From Setaria digitata (lineage: Eukaryota; Nematoda; Chromadorea; Rhabditida; Setariidae): DNA of 64,000 nucleotides. The notes beneath the pieces were generated by a model. It did no database searches, was not told where the DNA came from, and worked only from the letters and a program-made list of their open reading frames with translations. Shown here one piece after another: positions 24,751-37,027 of this stretch; position 1 is the first letter of the stretch, and each line of letters starts with the position of its first letter. Location of the stretch: contig RCAB01000113.1 of the NCBI GenBank assembly GCA_003640385.1, forward strand, positions 91,888 to 155,887. The letters are read 5' to 3'. Position numbers and translations under genes: made by a program.

Positions 24751-24804
24751 GTACACGTATACACGTGTATCTTGGCACGTCTCACATCCACGTGTTCATG
24801 CGTG
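24751..24804. promoter_or_regulatory. Cluster of ACGT/CACGTG-like motifs
   Basis: Four ACGT cores lie within 54 bases (two as ACGTG, one inside the palindrome ACACGTATACACGTGT), plus a GCGTG. CACGTG is the E-box bound by bHLH factors and ACGTG the HIF core. In this AT-rich gap such clustering is unusual, but there is no direct link to a gene. Confidence 0.3.
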
Positions 24805-25756
24805 TTTACTTATCCATATCAAGTTTTTTACTATATTAAATTCCTCATCTCTTCATTAGTCATCTTTTTTTCCGCTTCTCTTCTTTTTACTATGAAATCA
24901 CGTGAAAAAATAAATGTTTCTTCTGCTATATTTTCAAAAAAAAGAAAAATACCAAACGAAATTTTTTTTTTTCATTTTTAAATTCAAAGATGAAAAATTG
25001 CCAATTTTTGTTCAGAAATTAAATGATAAGCTTATTTGGTTCATAAAAACAGAAAAGCAATTTTTGCATTTTGTTAACTTTGAAATAATTCCAATAAATT
25101 AAACTATATTTTTATAATTTACATTTTAAATAATATGAAAATTGAAGAGGTTTTTGTCCTAAACCTAAAACTCAAACTTTTTAAAATGCAACTTGAAATA
25201 TATGCTGCCAGTGTTTAAAAAATTTTCAGTCCAAAAAAAAAAAAAAAAGGAATCAAGAAAGAATAAATTGTTCAATTTAAATGATAATTATGAGAACGTT
25301 TCATATTTAAAACTAAATGTATAATTCCCTAAATTTTTAAACTTAAATTTCAATATGTTCGTGAATGCTGCTGCTATTGATCGTAGCAGTAATCGTAGTA
25401 AGTGATTGTTATTAAAAATAATTGATAATAACAATAAGCAATAACAACAATGATAATAATATTATAGTTTTTATCATATTATATGTTGTGATATACTCTA
25501 TAAATTTTTCAAATTCAAAATTTTAAACTGATATTGACGAACAATTAAAGAAAAAGATTTTTTCTTTTCTATTATTTGACAAAAAAAAAAAAATGAAGAA
25601 AAGTATTTTTGGCATAGAATAAAAATTATCTTTTTTTTTCTTCCACATATTTTTCAGAATATTTCGTTGAAAAAAAAAAAAAAAAAAAAAGAAAAAAGAA
25701 AGAAAAGAAAAAGAAATATCCACAAGATGTCATTATTACCGTTTGCTATGGATCGT

Positions 25757-25757
25757 N
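25757..25757. other. Single unknown base (N)
   Basis: One N inside otherwise unique sequence. Unlike the other Ns in the window I see no duplicated flanks here. Confidence 0.9.
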
Positions 25758-25999
25758 TTTTGGGTGGTCGAAATGGAGCAAAAGTTTGCAATGAATGATC
25801 GATTTGTATTTAAGCTTCCATTGGCACTTATATTCCTCGACGAATTGTTAAAAGAGGAAAAAAAAAAAAGTGAAAAAGAAAAAAAAAAAAAAAAAACAGA
25901 AATCTTTTTCATTCTCTTTTCGAGCTATTTGTTCGCTCTTTTACAACAAAATTGTTTTTTTGTCTGTTGCAAAGTTTTCAAAAAAAGAAAAAGCCATCG

Positions 26000-26375
26000 A
26001 ACATATCAGTGATAACGATGAGGAGGAGACTATGACGACAAAGGAGGAAGTAAATGATAAGATGAAAATAAAAATGAACAAGGAAATGAAGAGGAGGATA
26101 AAGAAGAAAGTGTAAAAATATAGGTGGAAAAGAGGGGAAGCGGAGTAGGGGGGAGGGAGGGTATGAAGAAGGTGAAGCTGAAGATAAAGATGAGATGAAA
26201 AATGCACAAATGGAGGTAAAGATAACGATGAAAAAAAAATGAAACTGAAGATGAATGTGAAAATGAAGATTGAGTTGATGATGAAGAAGGTGAAGTTGGA
26301 GATGAAGATGAAGAAGTTGTGGATGAAGATGAAGATTAGGATGAAGGTGGAGAAGAGAGAAATGAGGATAAAAAG
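26000..26375. repeat. Purine-rich, GATGAA-like degenerate repeat
   Basis: Nearly all purine on the plus strand, with recurring GATGAAGAT and GAAGGTGAAG units. Some frames read as acidic (GDEDEE) or basic (KMKIKMNK) runs, but there is a stop about every 100-250 bases and no splice structure, so a simple repeat is the simpler reading. Confidence 0.7.
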
Positions 26376-26878
26376 GACTGAATACGTGTTAGGTAGGTGA
26401 GCAAATAGATTTATGAATACAAAAACGTAAGAAGCTTTTCCGTCAATTTTAACGTTGTTAATCGTTACATTACTTACGTCATACGTAATATCAGTAAATT
26501 CATTTGTTTAAAAGGACGTCAAAAAATTTCCCTCGCTCAAATCAATGAATATACGTAACAAAATTTTTCTTCAAATATTACCTACCGTTTCCATCATTTA
26601 CCTAATATTATTTACCCATTGAGACAAATAAAAACATCAAAAATTTCATGCTAACCACATTTGCATATAAAAGTTAAAGTCAATTTAAACATTAAATATC
26701 AAATTTATCCATTACATATAATTTCATTTATTTGCTTTGACAAATGAAAATTAAAATTTCACAGGTGTTTTTTATTTTCATTTATTTTTAAATGCCATGT
26801 ATTATTTTAAGGTCACTTAATGAGATAATTCTGCTGTACATATGTCCGCATACATATATAATATATATGAGTGTTGTC

Positions 26879-26882
<4 letters not shown>

Positions 26883-26955
<73 letters not shown>
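26883..26955. repeat. (GT)n microsatellite, about 36 units
   Basis: An uninterrupted TG repeat of about 73 bases followed by TATGTCTGTATGG and a shorter imperfect tail to ~27030. A likely polymorphic marker. The Val/Cys and Thr/His frames through it are artefacts. Confidence 0.97.
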
Positions 26956-26959
<4 letters not shown>

Positions 26960-27842
26960 CTGTATGGTTGTGTGTGCAAGTTTTAAAAGCTTAAAATGTT
27001 GTAATATTTGTGTGCGTGTGTGTAAGTGTGTTTTTAGATGCACTTGTGATAGTTTGAATTACATTATACACCAATTTCAATTTTCACTGCTTTACTTCCC
27101 TGCAAAAATTTGAAATTTTAACAATTTCGAAATTTTTCATTGCAAAAATTTTTCATTTTAATTATTTGTTTTGTTTACAAAATGTTGATTGAAGTTAGTT
27201 AATCATAGCTAAATTAGTTATTCATTTAGTGTGTGTAACATTACTTAATTCCTCTTTCATTGTTTTCTTTTATTATCAAATTTTTCATTCCAAATGTATA
27301 AATAATTTCATATTCATATATGCATCAAATCACAAATTAATTAAATTGCATCCATTTTAATAGATGTATGCTTTATGACAAATATTTATTACAAGTGATA
27401 AATTTGATAATTTAAGAAAAATTTTTGTCTATAATTTCATCAGTTAATGTTGTTAATTAGTAATTAGTTAATTATATGAGAGGCAACATTTAATGAAATT
27501 TTGAATTTTTATTCAGAAAATTTTTGATAAATTTTCAATATGATAAGAGCGAAAATGAACATATTGAGATTAGATTGGCAAGAAGAAATATTTTATCTTA
27601 GCTTAATTTTTTATCATGTTTTTAATCAGTAGCACTTATCAATAGCATTGTGGCCTGTTTTCCTCATTTGTAAATACCAGTTCACAATTTTTAACTTAGC
27701 AAATTGCAAACTGTTTTGAAATTTCGGAATAATAATACTAATTAAATAAAAATAATGATTAAAATGCTCGTTCAATAGTAACTAATTATTTATAGCCGTG
27801 TTATAATTAGAATGGAAGTGACTAGGATTTTGGCTGCTTGCA

Positions 27843-27848
27843 TTTCAG
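27843..27848 (+). promoter_or_regulatory. Probable spliced-leader acceptor of the SMP/C2/C1 gene
   Basis: TTTCAG after a CTGCTTGCA stretch, 21 bases before ATG 27870, with no upstream exon that fits. Typical of a trans-splice site. Confidence 0.5.
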
Positions 27849-27869
27849 GAACACTAATTACTGATAATT

Positions 27870-30800
27870 ATGGACGGATTGACGTGGTTAATTGTTTCAT
27901 GGCTTGTCGTGGGCGTGATGTGCTATTTCATGCTTACCAAAGTGGGTGTGACTCAGACATCAGTAAATACCGGGATATCTGGTACCACCAATACACCGCT
28001 CACCTCTTCCAGGTACCGTACTGATTGGATCGAGTAGCTTTTTCTTTCTTTCTTTTTTTTTCTACTTAATTATATTTCTCTCTCATTCAATATAAAGCAA
28101 CAATAAAACTGTGTTTAATATTTAATATAATGCTACTCTCATTGGTACTTGAGGTACCACGTCTTAGGTGCGTTTTGATATCTAGCAACAAAAATTCACA
28201 AAGAAGTTAAAAACTGCTCCTAATTATAGATTCCTAATCATTTTGAAATTGAAGCAAATGGAAAAATGAGGATTATTCGACGGATTGGCTAAATGATATT
28301 ATCGGATGGCTATTCAGTAATATGCATCGTGTGCCGGATATTCTACAATCCTGGATAACAGCAATGAATGAAGCAGCTAAGAAAATTTCCTCACCTGTAA
28401 ATTGGCTCTTTTCTAATTAATTTCTAAATAAACAATTAATTCAATTTATTTACTTTAACAGCTATAATTTCGATTAGTATTGATCTTTTTTTTATTATTT
28501 TGAGGATATGCCAATGCATAAAATTACATATACTAATTAGCAATAAAAAAAGAAAAAAAGAAAAAAAGCAAGTCGGTAAATAATCGGAATGTTATCACCC
28601 AATAAATAAACAAGTGAGCAAATAAATAAATAAATAATAAATTGAATTATTGAGAAAAGTTACTGATTTATTAATAATTTTAGGGAAAATCTGAGGTATT
28701 ATTCGAAGGTTTCGCTGATAATAAAAATGTCACGAGAGCGCCACGTATTACTAATGTTTGTTTGCAACAAGCACCCAATGATCATCTCGTAGGTTCATTT
28801 GTATTTTTTTTTATTTTCATAATTTTTGTACATATTAATTTTAGTTAATTGATCGCTTATTGTCTGTTACTTAAATTATTTTTCTATTTTTATTTGCACG
28901 TTCAATTACACATTTTAAATTAGTTATTTTACAAATTATCTTGCAGATTATAAAAGGTAAAATTAGCATACCAGAAGTTAACCTCAAACTAATGAGTTCA
29001 CAACGAACAGGCGATCGACTTTTAGTTACCAATTATGATGCAAAAGTTACTGATTTACATGGCGAGGTATAGATTTTATGGTTTTATATTAAAAAAAAGT
29101 CTCATATAACTATGAAATTATGAAGTATCAATCAATTAATATGAATCTACTTATCAATCAATAATACCTGTACTTAAACTCTAATTAAATCTTAGATTAT
29201 TCGATAACTTCGGTGGAATAAATACAGTTAGACATAAATGTTACTAATAATTACAGATCGAACTACGCTTAGCATGCATTGCGAATCAAGTCTACATGAT
29301 GGCGTGCTTTTGTGGACGACCAGAATTAGACATCGAGCTAATTAATAGGGATCAAAGCTCGGTAATTCATTTTTGTTATGAAAAAGAATATCAAATCACA
29401 ATAACATAATGTTAGCATTACAGTAATTGTCATAATAATATTGCAGTGATAATAATAACCACAGTACTAAGGATTACAGCGCTAAGTAGAATGGTAATTA
29501 TGATATTATTTACATTACGATAAATGCCACAGGAATATTATAGTGATAATAATAGAAGTTAATGATTTTACATGACATTTCAATAACATAATTATTAGGA
29601 TATTATTGTAATGATATTACACACAGTACCTGTTGCAGTGATTATAGTAACAATTATAGTAATAAAAGTCACAATGGCATTATTTATTACTACAGCGATA
29701 TTATAATGATAATTATTTTATTAATGGTAATTATAATGATATTACAGTAGTCACTACAGTAGTATTACACTGGTAATAATACTTACATAGTAAGACGACA
29801 TCGTTTTCATGGCCATATTTAACTGTTCCATTTATCATATAATCAGAACCTTCGAATATACTTACAGACAGGAAACGCTTCGAATGCGATGGTAGATGAA
29901 ATGATCCGTAAATGTCTCCTTTCCGCTGTCACCAATGTGTCACTAACAGAAATTGGTGGACAATGTGGTCGAATTACAACCGGTACGGTGCCGCCCGGTG
30001 TATTTCCGGTAAATTCGCATCCAATAATAGCAACGGGTGGTGATGGATCAGGTGTAATTGATAGTAATGCTAATATGACTACCATATCAGCACAAGCAAT
30101 GTTGAAACGATTTAATCAACCAACACAGGTTATCCAATTCGATACTTCCGTTTCAATAAGCATCAAAAATTCCCTCAAGTTATACTCTCGAATATTATCT
30201 ATATAGAAGAAGTATTCATATATTTCGATAATTTGAGCAAGAAGAAAATGCCTTATTTTTGTTATCATTAGTTTTTCGTTTTTCTCTCCATTTATCACAA
30301 AATCGATTACAACGGCTCTTTCGAAAATATTTCAAAAATTTAATTATTACAAATTTTACATTACTTAAGCAAAGCTATGATAACGTAGTACATAGTGTAA
30401 TATTACAATTTTAATTCACCACCCAATTGAAGACGTAGCAAAAAAAAGTCTTAAATTTTTAAACTTTCTTTTCAAACATTTGGTGCGATAGAGAAGTGAA
30501 CTTCCCAAAATCTTCAAATTATAATTATGTAAAATCCCAGAAAAAAAAAGACTTACAAGCTTTTTAACCTACTTGGATAATTACAGCCTGCGAATCATAT
30601 CACCAACTTGTCACCAACAGCAAATAAAATGCGTGTTAAAGTAATCCGTGCTCAACGTCTTGGTGGTGATCGTTGTATGTTCAGTTCTTTCCCAGAAAAT
30701 TACTAAATTTATTTCAAAATTGTTCCTTTTACATTACAACATTATTAGCTACAAAAAAGAGCAAAAATACCAAAATCAGAAATTTTCTTCGGCTGAAATA

Positions 30801-33800
30801 CTTTAAGTCATAAAAATTTAATAAAAAAATTTTAAATGTCTTAGAAAATATGAAAATATTCCCTTTCTNAGAGCAAAAATACCAAAATCAGAAATTTTCT
30901 TCGGCTGAATTTAATAAAAAAATTTTAAATGTCTTAGAAAATATGAAAATATTCCCTTTCTATTTTTGATAGAAAAGAAATTTGAAATTATTTTTTCAAA
31001 AAAATTCTTCCTGAAATTTCAATAAATTTTCGCTTCCTTGTTTATAAAGTAGTAATACTAGATTTTTTCCTTGTCCCTGATTCAGTTTTTTTGGCAAATA
31101 GATTCAGTTTTTTTGGCAAATAATTGGATAATTAATGAGTGGAGTGTTCTCATTTCATCAATGATTAATTGGACCAATAATTAAAAGGAACATTTTTTAG
31201 CGGTAAATCAACCTTACGTTGTCCTAGAAATGGATGAACCAGCTCAAAAATTCCGAACAACTTCGGGTCTTAATATGAGTCCATACTGGGAGGAATCATT
31301 TGACTTGTAAGCTATTAATTTAAAATAACTTTTAAAAATACCACAAGCAATTACTTCAGCTAATTTTTGACAATATTTTGGAATTATTTTCGCATCATAT
31401 CAATTAACAATTCTTTCATTTTTTGTTCAAATAACTTTATTTATTTAAATTTAAATAATTTAAAATTAACTTTGTTTTTTGTCTTTCCAGTAATTTAACA
31501 TCAGCATCTGAAGAGATTTTGTTCGAAATTTATGAAGATGCTAATACTACTATTACTTCTACGGGACGTACCGGATATCTCGGGCATGGTGATGTTGAAG
31601 AGGATCGATTTCTCGGTCTTGCAATTGTCAGTTTAGAAGAAGTACGACGTTCTAGTGCTAATATTGCACATACGTTAAAATTACAAGGAAGACCGTACAG
31701 GAATGATGTAATTACAGGTTCTTTATCTGTGCAGGTAATTATTATGAATAATTAGCTGTAAATAATCATAATGATAATAATTATTAAATTATTTTGAATT
31801 GATTAGTTAAACGATTAAGAAGATTGTTGATTCAATTTTTTTTTATATTTTGATGAATTCTTTTTTTCTTTTCTTAAGATTTTTTTTTTTTATTTAGACC
31901 ATTAATTATTATTTTGGCCTAATGATTAGCCCAAAAATTAATTTGCTAAAAGCAATCCTTTCACTATTATAGTTCGAATTCTATTATGACCCAGTGATTC
32001 CACCATTGGATAAAGAAATAAATCAGAGTAGCGTCCGAAATAATCAATTCCGTGAAACAACAAGCAGTACCAAGCGTCCCATTTATGATCCACGTGGTAT
32101 TTCAGCGTTTTATCACTTTAGTACCCTCAATTGATAATTTTCTCTTTTCTCTCTCCTTTTTTTTAAATATAAAATTAAAAAAATTGTACTTGCTAACCTA
32201 AAAAATGACTATTGATAATGCAGTAGTTTGATTGTAATTAATAAAATGAATTAACAAAAAATTAAAAAAACTAACAAAATTTTTCTTTATTTTTAATTAC
32301 GAAAGGATAATCAGAAAAATGGAATAAACAAAAAGCAAAAAACAGATGACAAAAAATTTTAACAAATTATTTCAATTTTATAGATAGCTTTGGAGCATAT
32401 GATTCACCAGATAGGGCATCAGCGAAAACAACTACGGTAACCGTGAAGACTGTATCACAGGTAACCAAATACTGTATTTTGTTCATTAGAACTACTGATA
32501 TGAATTATTTTGTTTCAAAAAATACTATATATCTTTTATATAACGTCATTTATTCATTAAAATTACTTGTGCTAGGTGTTGATGACGCATATTTGTTTTT
32601 TTAGTTCAAAAATTTTAAAGTTACAATTTTTTATTATTAGAGAGAAGGGTTAAAGAAAGGTCATTACTATTAGAAAGGTTATTTCAGTTAATTTGCAATG
32701 TAATTAACTAATTCGAATAACTAATTATTTCTCCATGAGGAAGAGGTTAAATATAATAAAGTGAATAATTGATTAAATTCTGTTAAGCAACCACCAGACG
32801 ACAAAACTCAGCCTTTAACAAGTACGTCAGGTATTACGGTGGTACAACAAACGTCAACAACACCTGTATGTGTCTGCATTATTACTAGATGTGTTTGAAC
32901 ACCATTAGCATATAAACGACGTAATGAAGTTACATATTATCCTAGTTAAATATATCAGTTTTGAAATCCAAAATTAATTTTCTCAATTGTTTTATCGATA
33001 TCTTTATCACTGTTTAATTTGGAATAAAATTTAATTATCTGAACAAACAAGGTGTAAATAAAATATCTTAGAATTTTAGATGCAGAAATTCAAACATTTA
33101 TTGTTTTCACTTTCACATTTTGCTAATATATATATATATTTTTTTTGATCGTATATAATTTCCTACTTTTTAAATTTGATACGTAGGTATTATTGGATTT
33201 TTATCGGGACTTAAAAAATCGTTAACCTAAAATACCATTAAAAAAACTGATAAAAATGGATGACTTAAATGCTTTCAATTTTTTTTTTTTTGTATTTTCT
33301 TTGAAATGTTCAATTCTCGATCATTCTTTTTTTTTTCATTTTAGATTTATAATTCATATGAACAACGGATTGGTACCACAGATCTATCATACGGTAGCAC
33401 AGTTCATCAACCATCAACTGGTTACGGTAAACAACAAGAATACGTTAACACAAGTAGAACCACTACTCAAGGTCAACAACAGGAGCAACAACAACAACAA
33501 CACCAAGTATCATTTGATATTATATTTTATATCATAAAATAGTAAAATAAATTTTATTGTAATAATTTGATAAGATATTGCAGCCTGGCAGTATAACAAG
33601 TACACGTATACAACAACATGTTATACCTGGTAGTAGTAGTGGAGTAGTATCCGGTAATATTTCTCATGCTCAGCATTTCTCTTCCATCCGTTCAAATGAT
33701 CATCACATCGATGATGCCGATAGATATCCTTATCAAAAGTAAAACCTTGCTATAGATTGATAATTTTTCTAAATCAACAAATACTTACAATTGGGACTTT

Positions 33801-36800
33801 TAGAAAGAAAAAGGTTTTGAATAGAAAATATCGTTTTTAAATAATCTTTAATTCAAAAAAAAAAACCCGTAATTAATATAATATTGTCATGCTTTTAAAT
33901 TAGCTTATCTATTGAGCTGGAACAGTGACAAAAAAGCTTCAGTCAAAAGTATCTCAAATAATTCTTAAATTGGAAAAAAAAAAAGATCTCTTAATTTAAT
34001 TTACACCTTTAAATCAAATAATGCGTCAAATTGTAACAATAAACAAATAAGATCTAATTCAAATGTTTTTTTAAATAATTCTTAATTAAAAAAGACATTA
34101 ATTAATTTAATTCACACTTGTAAACTAACTAATCTGTGGAATTGAAATAGCAAAAAAGCTATAACTAAATAATTAAAATATTATCTTCAAGCAGCTCCTA
34201 ATTTAAAAAAAAAAAAAATGAAACATTCATAAATTTAATTCACACTCATAAAACAATTATTACATAGAATTGAAACAGTGTGTAAATCACTAAAAGTGAA
34301 TTGAACTAAGAAAACAAATCATTGCAATTTTCAGGTATAATGAGGAAGAAACAGAAATACTGATGAAGGGAAATAAAAGCAAAATAACTGATGAAATCTC
34401 ACCAGTTGACGAAATTACTGAAGTACGACAGTCTAGAGGTACAATACAACGAGAAAAAAATGAATTCAAATTACTGATCAGCTTATTTATTTATTCATTT
34501 ATTTTATTATATATTTTCATTTTCTCACAATTACCTTATTAATGAAAATTTCAAAAAAGAATGATGCATTAATTGACTGATTTATTTTAATAAATATTAA
34601 AAGTATTAAAATAAGTACTTAAAAAGAAACTTAGTCTGTCCTATTAACCTATAAATAATTTTTCTAATTCTTGTTAAGATTTTGATACATTCAATTCTAG
34701 CATGTATGAAACGAATATGCAGGTGAAGAAAAGATGCACGGTGACGTAAAGGCAGCAAGAAAACGTGATCGTTCGTTCTTCAGCGAGTTACGTGATCGAT
34801 TAAGCGGACGTCGACGATCGAAACGACGTGCTAAAAGTTGCGATCTTGGAACTGGTGATATGGAGGAAGCTGTATCATTGCCGCCATCACGTGATCCATC
34901 AAGGACACGATTTTCAGGTGAAAACTAATCCATTAATTAATTTGTTATTATTATTTTTTACTATTACTATTAATTTATTATTTTCATCAATTTCTTATTA
35001 TCGACAGTTTACTATTATCAGTAATTTATTGTCATAGTTATTAAGTAGTCTTTATTACTACTAATTTCTTTTCACTATTGTTTTTTCATCACTATATTTC
35101 TGTAAGTAACAAATTGCAATTTTTGATTGAAAGTTTTTTTTTTCTTTTTTTTTTTAGAGAAACTCTTACTATTGACGGTAAATTTAAAAAAAAGGAATTA
35201 GATCGTGTAAAAATAATAAATTAAAGAAAAAAAAAACAATCATGAAACAGTTCAATTCGAAATTTTTGCAGAAAAATCTGGCAGCCGACATGATTTAGCA
35301 TCGTATGGTGGAAAATCAGAACGTTCTATCAAAAGCCTGTATCAGCATAGTACCTTAGTTCTTGAGACATATGAAAATGGCCAAAAACGGTATAAAATTT
35401 AGCTTAAATTTTCTTTCAGATTAAATTTAGTGAGTTTTTTTTTTTAATTAAATTTAGCAAATGCAATGTTGGACCTTTTTTTTCTCGTTCATCCAAGAAA
35501 ACGAATGATATTGGAAATTTTGACAGTTGATTATAGCAGAACGCAGTAGAGTGTGATAACATAGATATGTTGATGACAAGATAAACATGATAATTTGTAA
35601 AATTAAGTAAATTTCAGGTACTATCTAATACCACCTTCAATATTAGATGAGTCAGGAGCGACAAAACTTTTACGACAGGGCAAAAAATTGCACATTTACA
35701 ACGATCACACATTTGTTGCAGTAAAAACTCGAAGGTTAATTTTTGATAGTTCCATTATTCTTTCTAAATTTCTGAACAAATTTAAAAAATTAATAATTTA
35801 TATCATCAAACATTATTTTACAGTGGTACAGTCTGCAGTGTATGTCATCAACGAATTGGACGGAGTAATTTTACCAAACAAGCATATCAGTGTCGAGGTG
35901 ATTGCAACTTCATATTCTAATTTTTATTAATTTAGTTAGTTATAAGAGAATAGGAATTGATTTAATGATTAAATCATCTGATGAAAAGATATTTTTTTTT
36001 TAATTCATGAAATTTTCGCCACTTTATGAGAAGTTTTATCTGTTCTCATTCTTTTTTCGCATTTTTCAAACTTTCTATCAAACTTTCCCACTGATCGCTG
36101 AATTCTTTATCAGATTTATAATTTGGAAAATTTTATCACTTTCATTGCTAAAAATGTTAACAATTCTCGTTTTAGCAAAGCCATTACTTAGTAGTAATAA
36201 ATATTTATCATTTCATCATTTTTCACCCCATTTTTTGCAACATTTTTTCTTAAAAAGGTTACAATAAAATAGTTGAAATAACAAGTTTACTTTATTACAT
36301 TGATAAGCTTGCTTAGTTTTAAATTATATTAGTTGACATTTCAAATATTTTAATTTGGTTTACTCAAAACTAGTATTAAATTCAGTTTCATTTCTTTATT
36401 TCGCTGTTCTTAAATAATATTAATTTTTGACATTTACTTCGACATTTTATTATTTCAAAAACAACAACAACAAAGAACATTAATGAAAAATATCAAATTT
36501 AGTTATTATTCATTTTCATCACTTCTAGATTGTCGTACTGTATGCCATAAGCCATGTCATTATAAGACTGCATCCTATTGCACTGCAAGTAATGTCGGCA
36601 AATTAAATATGTAAGTTTTAAATATCGCTTTTCCTTATCATTACTTTATTATCACTGATTTTTATTTACCACATTCTATATATTTATTCAGTAATTCTTA
36701 CTGCATTTTATTTATTTATTTCCTGCCAACTTTTGCTAGCAATAATTTTGGGCAGAATGATTATCATTTTGTGTAAATTATTAAATGAAAATTAGATTTA

Positions 36801-37027
36801 TAAATTAATTTCATCAAATGAACAAAATTGAAAAAAAGTGATGACAAAAAATTATAAATCTATTAAGTTGATTAAAAAAAAAAAAACTGAACTCTCGAAA
36901 ATGCTAATATACAATCCAGCAAATTTACTTTCCAATAACATTTCATTATAGAACGAAAGATATCGATTGGGAACATTTTTTGACAAGCAATCAGATCGAT
37001 GAATTCATCTCTGAGGATGGCATATAA
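27870..37027 (+). CDS. Membrane-anchored SMP-like + C2 + C1 domain protein (putative lipid-transfer protein of membrane contact sites)
   Basis: Twenty-one phase-consistent exons give 891 residues: 27870-28012, 28255-28396, 28684-28788, 28947-29066, 29257-29361, 29868-30128, 30587-30674, 31201-31306, 31491-31734, 31973-32096, 32384-32460, 32788-32865, 33345-33506, 33584-33738, 34335-34438, 34723-34917, 35272-35389, 35618-35734, 35824-35897, 36529-36610, 36952-37027. An N-terminal membrane anchor (LTWLIVSWLVVGVMCYFML) is followed by an SMP-like region (~55-225; DWLNDIIGWLFSNMH … VDEMIRKCLLSAVTNVSL), a C2 domain (~305-437; RVKVIRAQRLGG, PYWEESFDF), a Gln/Ser/Thr-rich linker, a basic patch (SGRRRSKRRAKS) and a complete C1 finger (~806-857; H-x12-C-x2-C … C-x2-C-x4-H-x2-C-x7-C). 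The anchor-SMP-C2 order resembles TMEM24/C2CD2; PDZD8 also has a C1. SMP proteins move lipid between ER and other membranes; that role here is inferred. The SMP call is weaker than C2 and C1. Confidence 0.85.
29400..29790. repeat. Degenerate ATTACAGTGATAAT-like repeats in an intron
   Basis: The intron between exons 29257-29361 and 29868-30128 is built of loosely repeated units such as ATTACAGTAATTGTCATAAT and GTGATAATAATA. Spacing is irregular, so this is an old minisatellite or simple-sequence drift. Confidence 0.55.
30760..30961. other. Duplicated contig ends around N at 30869 (assembly join)
   Basis: About 110 bases before the N reappear right after it, differing by a ~20-base indel. This is best explained as two overlapping, non-identical contig ends joined by a single N. 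It lies in the intron after exon 30587-30674 and does not touch coding sequence. Confidence 0.9.
31079..31122. repeat. Exact 22-bp tandem duplication
   Basis: Two head-to-tail copies of a 22-base unit beginning GATTCAGTTTTTTTGG in an intron of the SMP/C2/C1 gene. Confidence 0.95.

Larger units (their letters stand above)
20145..27842. other. Long AT-rich gap between the TBC gene and the SMP/C2/C1 gene
   Basis: This stretch should contain the missing 5' exon(s) and promoter of the minus-strand TBC gene and the promoter of the plus-strand gene at 27,870, because the two genes diverge. Apart from a candidate exon at 22160-22468 I can support no coding sequence. It holds a G-rich (minus strand) tract at 20923-20971, TA repeats and palindromes at 21407-21706, a 41-bp minisatellite at 23355-23515, an ACGT cluster at 24751-24804, one N at 25757, a purine-rich block at 26000-26375 and a long GT repeat. 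Confidence 0.6.

Noticed and set aside
25743..26115. Possible gene with MEQKFAMNDRF… running into Lys- and Glu-rich sequence
   Set aside because: The frame contains an N, then A and GA repeats; no phase-consistent continuation was found and the repeats explain the open frame.
26788..27113. Several open frames of Val/Cys or Thr/His on both strands
   Set aside because: They are translations of the GT microsatellite and carry no other protein signal.
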